Assembly (NCBI GenBank): GCA_964534325.1
Contig: CAZHOR010000008.1
Span: 46,538 to 110,537 of the forward strand
Reading direction: 5' to 3'
Source: JdFR-22 sp964534325
Lineage (GTDB): Archaea > Halobacteriota > Archaeoglobi > Archaeoglobales > Archaeoglobaceae
Length of the DNA stretch: 64,000 bases
Below are positions 27,025 through 35,059 of this stretch, piece after piece. The stretch's first letter is position 1. Every line of letters starts with the position of its first letter. The notes beneath the pieces were generated by a model. The model was not told the origin of the DNA. It ran no database searches and saw only the letters and a list, made by a program, of their open reading frames with translations. The translations under genes and the position numbers were made by a program.

Positions 27025-27453
27025 ATGACCAAGGGATTGTTTGCAGGCAGAAAGCTACTAAACAATAAAAATAAGTTCAGATGGAAGGACAGAAGGTATG
27101 TCCGCAGAACGCTTCGCCTTAACATAAAGGCGGACCCACTGGAAGGATCTCCAATGGCCAGAGGCATAGTACTGGAAAAGCTGGGAATAGAGGCCAGACA
27201 GCCTAACTCTGCTATCAGAAAGGCAGTTAGAGTTCAGTTGATCAAGAATGGGAGACAAATATCTGCTTTTACGCCGGGAGACGGCGCCATAAACTTCATA
27301 GACGAGCACGATGAAGTGGTTGTGGAGAAGATCGGTGGTGCCATGGGCAGAAGCATGGGAGATATTCCTGGAGTCAGGTATAAGGTGGTCAAGGTCAACA
27401 ACGTTTCACTTGATGAGCTGTGGAGAGGTAAAAAGGAGAAACCATTAAGGTGA
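27025..27453 (+). CDS. rps12: 30S ribosomal protein S12
   Basis: A 142-residue decoding-centre protein with KADPLEGSPMARGIVLEKLG, IEARQPNSAIRKAVRVQLIK and IPGVRYKVVKVN. The PNSA segment carries the universally conserved streptomycin-site region. ATG 27025 follows GAGGTGTA; GTG at 27016 is inside that site. Confidence 0.96.
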   Translation: MTKGLFAGRKLLNNKNKFRWKDRRYVRRTLRLNIKADPLEGSPMARGIVLEKLGIEARQPNSAIRKAVRVQLIKNGRQISAFTPGDGAINFIDEHDEVVVEKIGGAMGRSMGDIPGVRYKVVKVNNVSLDELWRGKKEKPLR

Positions 27454-27457
27454 GATT

Positions 27458-28042
27458 ATGGCCTACGGACTTGAGAAGGAAGATATACTTGTTTTTGGCA
27501 AATATGATCCCTCAGAAGTGGAAATAGGTGATCCTGCTTTACAGAATTATATTTCACTTGAACCCAGAAGAGTCCCTCACACTCGAGGCGTACACGCCAA
27601 CACTCCATTTGGTAAAGAAAGGATGTCAATTGTGGAGAGGTTGATCAATAAGATAATGAGGAAAGAGCATAACACCGGTAAAAAGATTCAAGCTTATAAT
27701 ATTGTTAAGGAAAGTTTCGAAATTATTGAAAAGAAGACCGAAAAGAACCCTCTTCAGGTCCTAGTTGACGCTCTTACGAATGCTGGGCCAAGAGAGGGAA
27801 TTGTAAGGCTCAAATATGGAGGTATAGCTGTTCCCAAATCAATTGACATCTCCTCCATGAGAAGATTGAATCAGTCACTTCAAAACATATGCGAAGGAGC
27901 CAGAAGGACCAGCTTTAAATCTAAAAAGAGCGTTTCTGCCTGTCTTGCTGACGAGATCATGAACGCAGCCAACAATGACAGCAGAAGCTTTGCAGTCTCC
28001 CGAAAAGAGGAGATAGAGAGAGTAGCTAAAAGCGCAAGGTGA
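27458..28042 (+). CDS. rps7: 30S ribosomal protein S7
   Basis: A 194-residue archaeal S7, which organises the 16S rRNA 3' major domain. Features include VERLINKIMRKEHNTGKK, NPLQVLVDALTNAGPREG, and the end segment NDSRSFAVSRKEEIERVAKS. It is 4 nt after S12 and ends 5 nt before the preferred EF-2 start, with the EF-2 ribosome binding site inside its last codons. Confidence 0.96.
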   Translation: MAYGLEKEDILVFGKYDPSEVEIGDPALQNYISLEPRRVPHTRGVHANTPFGKERMSIVERLINKIMRKEHNTGKKIQAYNIVKESFEIIEKKTEKNPLQVLVDALTNAGPREGIVRLKYGGIAVPKSIDISSMRRLNQSLQNICEGARRTSFKSKKSVSACLADEIMNAANNDSRSFAVSRKEEIERVAKSAR

Positions 28043-28047
28043 TCGAG

Positions 28048-30234
28048 ATGGCCAGAGCCAAGAAAGTAGCCGATAGAATCAGGTCTTTGATGAACTATCC
28101 TGATAGGATAAGGAATATCGGGATAGTCGCTCATATCGATCACGGTAAAACCACATTAAGTGACAATCTCCTGGCCGGTGCGGGAATGATAAGTGAGGAC
28201 CTCGCCGGACAACAGCTCTACCTCGATTTCGATTCTCAGGAGCAGGAGAGAGGTATAACCATTAACGCTGCTAACGTCACCATGGTCCACGGGTACAAAG
28301 ATCAGGAATATTTGGTAAATCTCATCGATACTCCGGGACACGTTGACTTTGGTGGAGACGTCACCAGAGCAATGAGGGCTGTGGACGGGGTCGTAGTTGT
28401 TATTGATGCCGTAGAAGGGATCATGCCTCAGTCCGAGACCGTTTTGAGACAGGCTTTGAAGGAGAAGGTTAAACCCATACTCTTCATAAATAAGGTTGAC
28501 AGGCTGATAAAGGAATTAGAGGTAACCTCTGAGGAAATGCAGGAAAGACTGCAAAAGATCATAGGTGATGTTAATAAGCTCATTAAAAATGTCAAGCCTG
28601 AAAAATATCAGGATTGGAAACTCGATGTTAGTTCCGGAAGCGTGGCTTTCGGATCCGCCCTGTATAACTGGGCTGTAAGTGTCCCCTCCATGAAGGATAC
28701 TGGTGTGGGATTCCAGGAAGTTTACGATTATATTAAGGCTGATAAGAGTAAGGAGCTTGCAAAGAAATCCAAGATAGCAGATGTAGTCCTTGAAATGGTT
28801 ATCAATCACATGCCCTCACCAGTAAAGGCGCAGAAGGAGAGAGTCGGCGCCATATGGAGAGGCGACATAGAAAGCAAAGAAGGAACAGCAATGGCAAAGT
28901 GCGACCCCAACGGATCCGTAATCTTAATGGTAACCAAGATCGTTGGCGATATCCACGCAGGTGAAATCGCTGTCGGCAGACTGTTCAGCGGGACCCTTAA
29001 ACCAGGTACCGAGCTCAACGTCATAGATATGAAAAGAGTGAATCGAGTGCAGACCACAGGTCTGTTCATGGGGCCCAAGAGGATCGACGTTTCGGAAATA
29101 CCTGCCGGCAATATAGTTGCATTAGTAGGCTTAAAGGATGCAGTTGCAGGTTCAACCTGCACTACTCTGAAGGAGTTCGAGCCTTTTGAGCGCATAACCC
29201 ACGTAAGCGAGCCCGTGGTGACCATGGCCATTGAAGCCAAGCACCCCAGGGACCTCCCCAAGCTCATTGAGGTCCTGAGATCTATTGCCAAAGAAGATCC
29301 TACCCTTCATGTTACCTTAAATGAAGAGACCGGTGAACACCTTATAAGTGGTATGGGAGAGCTCCATTTGCAGGTTATCACTGAGAAGATCAGGAGAGAA
29401 AGACATCTGGAGATAATTACCTCACCACCCATTGTGGTGTTCAGAGAGACAGTAACCAAAGAATCAAGCCCTGTTGAGGGCAAATCCCCCAACAAACACA
29501 ACAGATTCTACATAACGGTGGAGCCCTTGGAACCCGAAGTAGTAAAGAGATTCAAAGAAGGCGAGATACATCACAAGATGGAGAAGAAAGAGAGAAGAGC
29601 GGCACTGGAAGAAGCAGGATTGTCAAGGGAAGAAGCAAACGGGTTTCAGGAATTCTTTGAGGGCAATATTTTCTGTGATATGACCAAAGGTATTCAGTAT
29701 CTGCACGAGACGATGGAGCTCATCCTGGAGGGCTTCAGAGAGGCAATGAGAACTGGTCCTCTCTCCAGAGAACCCGTAATGAGCGTCAAGGTCAAACTCG
29801 TGGACTGTAAACTGCACGAAGACGCCATCCATAGAGGTCCTGCGCAGGTCATTCCTGCCGTAAGGTCAGCCATCTTTGCTTCCATGCTGCTGGCTGACGC
29901 AACCCTGTTGGAGCCCTATCAAAAGGTTCACATCAGTGTGCCCCAGGACATGCTGGGTAGCGTTACCAGAGAAGTTCAGGGAAGAAGAGGCCAGGTGCTG
30001 GAGATGAATCAGGATGGCGATATGGTGACAGTGGTGGCCAAGGCTCCTGTGAAGGAGATGTTCGGATTCGCCGGAGACATAAGGTCAGCAACTGCTGGAA
30101 AAGCCTTCTGGAGTGTGGAGCACGCTGGCTTCGAGTTCGTACCTCAAGGTATACTGAACGAATTCGTTATGGAAGTCAGGAAACGAAAAGGCCTCAAACT
30201 GGAGCTCCCAACTCCAGACTATTTTCTGAGCTAA
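28048..30234 (+). CDS. fusA: Translation elongation factor EF-2
   Basis: A 728-residue translocation GTPase. G motifs are AHIDHGKTTLSDN at about residue 27, DTPGHVDFGGDVTRAMRA and NKVDRL. The diphthamide loop LHEDAIHRGPAQVIP has its modifiable histidine at about residue 595. ATG 28048 follows AAGGTGA. It ends the polymerase/ribosomal operon; the EF-1A and S10 genes that often follow in archaea are absent. The last enzyme of diphthamide synthesis, Dph6, is also in this window. Confidence 0.97.
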   Translation: MARAKKVADRIRSLMNYPDRIRNIGIVAHIDHGKTTLSDNLLAGAGMISEDLAGQQLYLDFDSQEQERGITINAANVTMVHGYKDQEYLVNLIDTPGHVDFGGDVTRAMRAVDGVVVVIDAVEGIMPQSETVLRQALKEKVKPILFINKVDRLIKELEVTSEEMQERLQKIIGDVNKLIKNVKPEKYQDWKLDVSSGSVAFGSALYNWAVSVPSMKDTGVGFQEVYDYIKADKSKELAKKSKIADVVLEMVINHMPSPVKAQKERVGAIWRGDIESKEGTAMAKCDPNGSVILMVTKIVGDIHAGEIAVGRLFSGTLKPGTELNVIDMKRVNRVQTTGLFMGPKRIDVSEIPAGNIVALVGLKDAVAGSTCTTLKEFEPFERITHVSEPVVTMAIEAKHPRDLPKLIEVLRSIAKEDPTLHVTLNEETGEHLISGMGELHLQVITEKIRRERHLEIITSPPIVVFRETVTKESSPVEGKSPNKHNRFYITVEPLEPEVVKRFKEGEIHHKMEKKERRAALEEAGLSREEANGFQEFFEGNIFCDMTKGIQYLHETMELILEGFREAMRTGPLSREPVMSVKVKLVDCKLHEDAIHRGPAQVIPAVRSAIFASMLLADATLLEPYQKVHISVPQDMLGSVTREVQGRRGQVLEMNQDGDMVTVVAKAPVKEMFGFAGDIRSATAGKAFWSVEHAGFEFVPQGILNEFVMEVRKRKGLKLELPTPDYFLS

Positions 30235-30252
30235 TTAGACCTTAACCAATCT

Positions 30253-30269
30253 ATTTTCTTTTTAATTTT
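30253..30269 (+). terminator. T-rich terminator after EF-2
   Basis: ATTTTCTTTTTAATTTT begins 18 nt after the EF-2 stop. It fits an archaeal oligo-T terminator closing the long operon. Confidence 0.5.
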
Positions 30270-30393
30270 AACACCTTGGTCAGCAGAAATCTTCTGGTTT
30301 TGATGTTGCCAGAGATTATACGAATCAGGGAATTAAAAAGCGGGCAATTAAAAAGCCAATTAAATATATTAATAGGAGTGAATTAGTACATTT

Positions 30394-30600
30394 ATGGGCT
30401 TGCTCTCACCACTTAAAAAGGATGAACAGCAAAAATGCGATTGGTGCGGAGAAGAAATGGAGAAATCGTATTTCACCAAATGCGTTGATGGGAAGAAATA
30501 CAACTTCTGCTCTAAATCATGTAAGAAGAACTTCAGAGCAAGCCATAAAAATCAAGGTAACGCTTCCTCCTGCCCAACCTGTATGTTTCGGACCATGTAA
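30394..30600 (+). CDS. Small TRASH/MYND-like zinc-finger protein
   Basis: A 68-residue protein with CDWCGEEMEKSY, then NFCSKSCKKNF, the CxxC...CxxxC layout of TRASH-type treble-clef fingers, and a further CPTCMF near the C-terminus. TRASH domains are linked to metal sensing or trafficking; here no other domain is fused. A TATA-like ATTAAATATATTA at 30358-30370 lies about 30 nt upstream of ATG 30394. Function unknown. Confidence 0.72.
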   Translation: MGLLSPLKKDEQQKCDWCGEEMEKSYFTKCVDGKKYNFCSKSCKKNFRASHKNQGNASSCPTCMFRTM

Positions 30601-30653
30601 TTATAGGTTGAACAACGTGATTATAGCAATTTTAAAACCGGTTTTAGTTGATT

Positions 30654-30677
30654 AAGGCTAAGGCTAAGGCTAAGGCT
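30654..30677. repeat. Tandem AAGGCT microrepeat
   Basis: Four perfect copies of AAGGCT in a row. Probably a slippage product; it lies just after a 12-bp palindrome AAAACCGGTTTT. Confidence 0.85.
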
Positions 30678-30703
30678 TGGGTAAATGAATCAAGTAATAA
30701 GAA

Positions 30704-30785
30704 TGGAGAGATTGACTCCCTTTTCGATTCTTAAGGCCCTCTCTAAGACAACCCCAATTCTCTCCACATAAGGGCTGAACGCCCC
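30704..30785 (+). ncRNA. Candidate structured RNA
   Basis: TGGAGAGATTG (30704-30714) can pair with CAATTCTCTCCA (30755-30766) with one bulged base, enclosing CTTA...TAAG pairing, and a second small hairpin GGGC-TGAAC-GCCC (30772-30784) follows, then CGTTTT. The strand cannot be fixed; a TTTTAAAA box lies upstream. Compensatory changes in relatives would be needed to confirm an RNA. Confidence 0.3.
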
Positions 30786-30985
30786 GTTTTGGAGCAGAAT
30801 ATTCAGTATTTAAATAATTTACGAAACGCTCTGAATTATAATTATTATTAATCAGGATTTTTTTGTTTAATCGACTAAAGATTTTTATTGGCTTAAATTC
30901 ATTTTTCTAGTTCTGATAGCAGTAAAAATAATGGGAAAAAATTTAATTAGTTTTTGGGCCACTCTCATGGAAATGACACTCTCCA

Positions 30986-32023
30986 TTATGGTAATCCCTG
31001 TCCTTGCTCTGGCTTTCCCGTTGACAGGTCCTGTGTGGTGCCTTGTTCGCTATCTTGAGTATCTTGAGTATTATTGGCTTCTCCTTGTCCGCTTTCAGCG
31101 GTTGTATTCGCTTCGCTTATCGTCCGGTTTTGGTAGTCTATTTCATCTCCGTTTACGTTTCTGGTCTTGTTCAGGGCTTGTGTGGCCATCTCCTGACCTG
31201 TTTTAGACTTATTTATCGCTTTCTCTATGGCTGATTGCGCCTGTGATGGAACTTTTTGTAGCACGTCCTTCAGGGCGGTCTGATGAATTGAAGTAGCGTT
31301 CTCCACCAGTTTTCTTACTCCTGCCGGGTTTTTACCCATCTGTTTGGACATATTGGCTATCTCTTCACCCAGTCTGGCGTACTCTTCGTAATCTTGAGCA
31401 GCTTTAGTAACCTCTTCTGTTTGACCTTTATGGGCCGCTTGTCTGGCATTCTCTATTCTTCCTTTGGCAACGTCCATAGCGATTTTAGCGGCCTTTTGAG
31501 GGTTCTCTCTTGCCATAGTTCTTAGAGCTTCCTGATTACCTCTCATTGAGTTTTCCCTGGCAGCGTCTATACTTTCTTTTGCCTGGTCAGGCACTTGCTG
31601 TCGCACTCTCTCCAGCACCTGTATGTGCTTGGCTGTGGCATTGGCGACAAGTTCAGTTACATTGCCGTTCTTGCTGTTGTTCGATAGGGCAAACTTATTC
31701 GCGTTCTCCAGTTGATTTTGATACTCTTTACCTAGATCATCTATATATTCTGGTTTACCCTGTTCAGCCATTGCTTTCGCTTCACTGAGCCTTAATTCTG
31801 CATAATGCAGGTGTTTCTTCGCTTTTGCTTCTTCACTGAATGTTAAGGCCATATCAATATTTTCAAAGGCTTTTTTAACTCCGTACATCCATGAATCAGG
31901 TGTTATTCCTGTGTCTGGTAATTGGGTATTTTGGTCTTCTAATGTTGTATTCTGGGCAGCAGCGCTAACTGGTATAAATGCCAGCAGGATCAGTGCTATA
32001 CAAACTACATATTTTTTAATCAT
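30986..32023 (-). CDS. Secreted DUF5667-like helical protein
   Basis: A 345-residue protein with an N-terminal signal peptide (MIKKYVVCIALILLAFIPVSAAA). Mature residues from about 37 show the DUF5667 pattern: TPDSWMYGVKKAFENIDMAL, TFSEEAKAKKHLHYAELRL, followed by long amphipathic helices repeated about twice, then a low-complexity Gln/Thr/Asp tail. No C-terminal anchor. DUF5667 proteins are cell-surface proteins of unknown role. GAGGTGATG precedes the ATG. It lies downstream of the DUF4430-type regulator on the same strand, 226 nt away, so a link to that regulator is possible but not shown. Confidence 0.8.
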   Translation of the reverse strand: MIKKYVVCIALILLAFIPVSAAAQNTTLEDQNTQLPDTGITPDSWMYGVKKAFENIDMALTFSEEAKAKKHLHYAELRLSEAKAMAEQGKPEYIDDLGKEYQNQLENANKFALSNNSKNGNVTELVANATAKHIQVLERVRQQVPDQAKESIDAARENSMRGNQEALRTMARENPQKAAKIAMDVAKGRIENARQAAHKGQTEEVTKAAQDYEEYARLGEEIANMSKQMGKNPAGVRKLVENATSIHQTALKDVLQKVPSQAQSAIEKAINKSKTGQEMATQALNKTRNVNGDEIDYQNRTISEANTTAESGQGEANNTQDTQDSEQGTTQDLSTGKPEQGQGLP

Positions 32024-32249
32024 TTTTACATCACCTCAATCACTACTATCTCTTTTCTTATTAATAAATAAACTTATAACAATAATTGAGACCAGTAATT
32101 CAAAAAAGGCTCAAACACTTTATCAAACTTTACAAATCTTTATCATGCTTCTATTAGCTTTATGCTCCTTGCTTCTGTAAAAATGGTAAAAATAAATAAC
32201 ATTTACACCATAGGATATGTTAAGGAGGTAGTTGGCTTTGCTCCTTATC

Positions 32250-32780
32250 TCATTCTGGTATCCCAGCATTCTGGAGCTGGTTCTTGACCTTAACTTCTAA
32301 ATTCTTTCTGGTGACTGGAACCAGCTCTTTCAGCTTTACCTGCTTGTCCCCATTCAGTTTGCACTGGTTCATGGGCAAGTCCAAGATATTACCATCCACT
32401 TCATACACAAAGTACCCCTTCTCACCGTCTATGGCCATGACGTATTCTTTATCACCTGCTTCGCTGACACTGACCCCCGAAACTTTTCTCAAAGCATCCA
32501 GAACGGAAGCACCCTCTTCTATCTCTACAGAAATGGGCTCTTGAAGCTCTTCCAGCAGGGAAAACACTTTTTCTGTCCTTGCCCTCAGCAAATGCATTCT
32601 ACCCAGTTCCCTCTTGCGGATCAAACCCGCCTCCTCAAGTATCCTGATGTGCTTTATGGCTGCTGGGGTGGAGATACCCACTTTTTTGGCCAGACCGGTG
32701 ATATGAATCTCTTCATTAAAAAGAACCTTCAACATCTCTCTGCGAGTGGGACTGCTCAGAGCTCTGAAAATATCCTTCAT
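32250..32780 (-). CDS. Winged-helix (ArsR-type) regulator with transcobalamin-C-like sensor domain
   Basis: A 176-residue protein. Residues about 3-75 are an ArsR-like winged helix: RALSSPTRREMLKVLF, then IHITGLAKKVGISTPAAIKH as recognition helix. Residues about 83-152 look like a DUF4430/Transcobalamin-like C domain: SVLDALRKVSGVSV, YVMAIDGEKGYFVYEVDG and CKLNGDKQVKLKEL match the spacing of the same domain in the two divergent secreted proteins. I infer that it senses a corrinoid or related ligand directly. ATG 32780 follows AAGGTGA; longer starts are weaker. It faces the surface operon across a palindrome. Confidence 0.8.
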   Translation of the reverse strand: MKDIFRALSSPTRREMLKVLFNEEIHITGLAKKVGISTPAAIKHIRILEEAGLIRKRELGRMHLLRARTEKVFSLLEELQEPISVEIEEGASVLDALRKVSGVSVSEAGDKEYVMAIDGEKGYFVYEVDGNILDLPMNQCKLNGDKQVKLKELVPVTRKNLEVKVKNQLQNAGIPE

Positions 32781-32800
32781 ATTCATCACCTTAATCTCCG

Positions 32801-32818
32801 TTAACCATTAAGTTAATG
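32801..32818. promoter_or_regulatory. Palindromic operator candidate between regulator and surface-capture operon
   Basis: CATTAAGTTAATG (32806-32818) is a perfect 13-nt palindrome, overlapping TTAAC-CATTAA-GTTAA (32801-32816). It lies between the divergent regulator gene and the propeller gene, about 20 nt upstream of the latter's TATA box and near the expected regulator transcription start. It is the natural candidate for the regulator's binding site. Confidence 0.55.
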
Positions 32819-32838
32819 ATCGGTAATCAATTCCACAA

Positions 32839-32848
32839 CTATAAAAAA
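32839..32848 (+). promoter_or_regulatory. TATA box for the propeller/BtuF operon
   Basis: CTATAAAAAA is centred about 26 nt upstream of ATG 32870, so transcription would begin at the start codon. This supports 32870 rather than the in-frame ATG at 32816 as the real start. Confidence 0.55.
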
Positions 32849-32869
32849 CTTGTTCTTTGCCACAGGGAT

Positions 32870-35059
32870 ATGCGAACCTGGATCGTAATTTCACTGGTTA
32901 TAATATGTGCTTTGGCAGTAAATGTGGTTGAAGGTACGGCTTTTCATTTAGATGAGCAGAGAACTGGTAATTTTAGTGATGAGGGTCCAAAAAGAGGTGA
33001 ATTAGTTTACAAAGCCCCTTTAACTGGATTTATTGATAGCTCTCCTGTTGTGTGGAACGTTAGCGCTTACCTGACCAACAGCCCTGGAATGAGTCCCAGT
33101 ACAGAAAATTTGGGTCTCTATGCAATAAATGCTACCAGCGGCAGTGTTGAATGGAATGTATCAGGGATTTATGGTATGGCGACTCCTGCAGTGAGTGATG
33201 ACTACTTGTTTGTTCACTCCTATGACAATGAAACCGGTAATGGTGTTCTGGCCAGTTTTTACGCCTCTAATGGGACTGAGAGATGGAATATAACTCTGGA
33301 GGAAAACGTGGGCTGGTGGAAAGTATCCTCTTCTCCACTCATTCATGATGGTAGAGTTTACGTATTAAGCTATGGTGGAGATTTGCGCTGCATGGACTTT
33401 CATGGTAACGAATTGTGGAACAAGAGTTCGGGCGGCGTAAATGAGAATTACTTTAGTTCTCCTTCTTCGACAGGTGAATGGGTGATTTATCCTCAAAACG
33501 ATTCCAGTGAGTACTACTTGACCGCTGTAAATGAAACAGGATCAACTGTGTGGAAAAGACCGGTTAATGGTACTTTAACCAACACACCTGTCATTTCTGA
33601 GGGTAATGTCTATATCGCCACAGAATCAAAGCTTTACGGGTTTGAAGTCGGAGGCAGTGAGCTGTGGAATGTATCCTTTGATGGTGGGATGTCAACTCCG
33701 GCTATCGCTTACAACAAGTTGTTTGTGGGTTCAGAAAATGGTAAATTCTACTGCTTTAACACCACTAATGGAAAGGAGATATGGAACTTTACTGCCATAG
33801 AGAATCCATCAGCTTTCGATTCAATAAAAAGCTCACCAGCTTACTCCAACGGTATCTTGTATTTTGCCAGCAATGAAGCCAATGGAACTATGTTTGCATT
33901 GAATGCTTCAAATGGCAGCCTGGAGTGGAAGCATGAGTTGGGTACTTACGTAATGTCCTCTCCTTTCATACACGAAAACCGGCTTTTTATAGGAGCTGAT
34001 GACGGCAACGTGTATTTATTCGGGCTGTGGAAGGGAAAAGTTGACTTGAACCCTGCTAGGGTCTCAGTAGAACTTGAAAGCGGAAACATCACACAGATAA
34101 GTGGTAAATCAGCGTTGGCAGCTTTAATGAATACTGGACTCAATTTAACGGTGACGAACTCTTCATGGGGGCTTTACATTGAGAGCATTGCAGGTATTGA
34201 GCCTGAAGAAGATAATTACTGGATGTATGCTGTCAATGGTATAGAACCACAGGTCGGTGCTGAGGACTACGAATTAAGCGATAATGACCGAGTGGAATTC
34301 TTTTACGCTCCATGGGGTACAGACCCTGAAAATGCTGATTACAGGATAGTAATAGACGTAAATTTGACCAGCATAATCTGGCAGGGCTCGGTTGAATTGG
34401 AGCAGGGTAACTTTACCGTAACCAAGGATAATCGAACATATGAAGTCAGTAATTTTACTGCTTTAGGAGCTTTAAACCAGGCAGTGGATAGCTCTTATAC
34501 TGTAAGCGATGAGTGGTATGAGTCATATGGCACGTTGCTCGTAGATTCTATTCACGGCATTGAGAATAACGGGAGTTCTGGATGGATGTACTGGATAAAC
34601 TATCCCGATGAACCGGCTCCTTCTGCCGGAGCTAACAAGTATGCAGTTGAAGCAGGTGATACTGTTTACTGGTATTACTCTGATAACATGAGTACCACAC
34701 CCGAGAACTCGACAAAGGTCCTGAAAATTGAAGTTGAGGCTAAAGAGGTAGTTATAAACTCTCTTAACGTTTCTGAAGGAAGTAGAGGAGGAAATGCAAC
34801 TGCATGGGTAGATTTAAAGGCGTCAGAAGAGGGATGGTATGTAACTGTGGTTAGCGGTACAAATGATGGAGAAAGTATTGCCGGCATCTCTACATTTCAT
34901 ATTGGTAAGAATGAATCGCTAAAAGTACCGGTAATAGTCTCAATACCGCAACAGGTTCCAGCTGGAGATTACGAGCTATATGCTGGCATCTACAAACTAA
35001 ATGATTACCCCAACAATATACTGAACTGGTACGGGAACCGAACCTGCGAGGTGAAATGA
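32870..35059 (+). CDS. Secreted beta-propeller protein with two transcobalamin-C-like (DUF4430) domains
   Basis: A 729-residue exported protein. Residues 1-24 are a signal peptide (MRTWIVISLVIICALAV). About 25-395 is a PQQ-type beta-propeller with repeated blades such as ATSGSVEWNVSG and GKEIWNFT. Two DUF4430 domains follow, about 405-500 (NYWMYAVNGIEPQVGAEDY) and 505-615 (GWMYWINYPDEPAPSAG), then an Ig-like C-terminal domain. No anchor is visible. Many N-x-S/T sites suggest glycosylation. It begins the operon with the cyclase-fold protein and BtuF. A corrinoid-capturing surface role is inferred from the domains and neighbours. Confidence 0.85.
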   Translation: MRTWIVISLVIICALAVNVVEGTAFHLDEQRTGNFSDEGPKRGELVYKAPLTGFIDSSPVVWNVSAYLTNSPGMSPSTENLGLYAINATSGSVEWNVSGIYGMATPAVSDDYLFVHSYDNETGNGVLASFYASNGTERWNITLEENVGWWKVSSSPLIHDGRVYVLSYGGDLRCMDFHGNELWNKSSGGVNENYFSSPSSTGEWVIYPQNDSSEYYLTAVNETGSTVWKRPVNGTLTNTPVISEGNVYIATESKLYGFEVGGSELWNVSFDGGMSTPAIAYNKLFVGSENGKFYCFNTTNGKEIWNFTAIENPSAFDSIKSSPAYSNGILYFASNEANGTMFALNASNGSLEWKHELGTYVMSSPFIHENRLFIGADDGNVYLFGLWKGKVDLNPARVSVELESGNITQISGKSALAALMNTGLNLTVTNSSWGLYIESIAGIEPEEDNYWMYAVNGIEPQVGAEDYELSDNDRVEFFYAPWGTDPENADYRIVIDVNLTSIIWQGSVELEQGNFTVTKDNRTYEVSNFTALGALNQAVDSSYTVSDEWYESYGTLLVDSIHGIENNGSSGWMYWINYPDEPAPSAGANKYAVEAGDTVYWYYSDNMSTTPENSTKVLKIEVEAKEVVINSLNVSEGSRGGNATAWVDLKASEEGWYVTVVSGTNDGESIAGISTFHIGKNESLKVPVIVSIPQQVPAGDYELYAGIYKLNDYPNNILNWYGNRTCEVK

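Larger units (their letters stand above)
30601..30985. other. Gene-free stretch with palindrome, short tandem repeats and RNA-like structure
   Basis: No convincing gene is seen in these 385 bases. They hold a perfect palindrome AAAACCGGTTTT (30634-30645), four tandem AAGGCT units (30654-30677), and pairing segments at 30704-30785 listed separately. The rest is AT-rich. Confidence 0.65.

Noticed and set aside
30931..31206. 91-codon plus-strand frame overlapping the end of the DUF5667 gene.
   Set aside because: Overlaps a better supported secreted protein and has leucine/arginine shadow composition.
32024..32249. Possible cobalamin riboswitch near the corrinoid genes.
   Set aside because: No B12-box-like or multi-stem conserved core is visible here or upstream of cbiB, cobS, cobT or btuF; the protein regulator is the better explanation.
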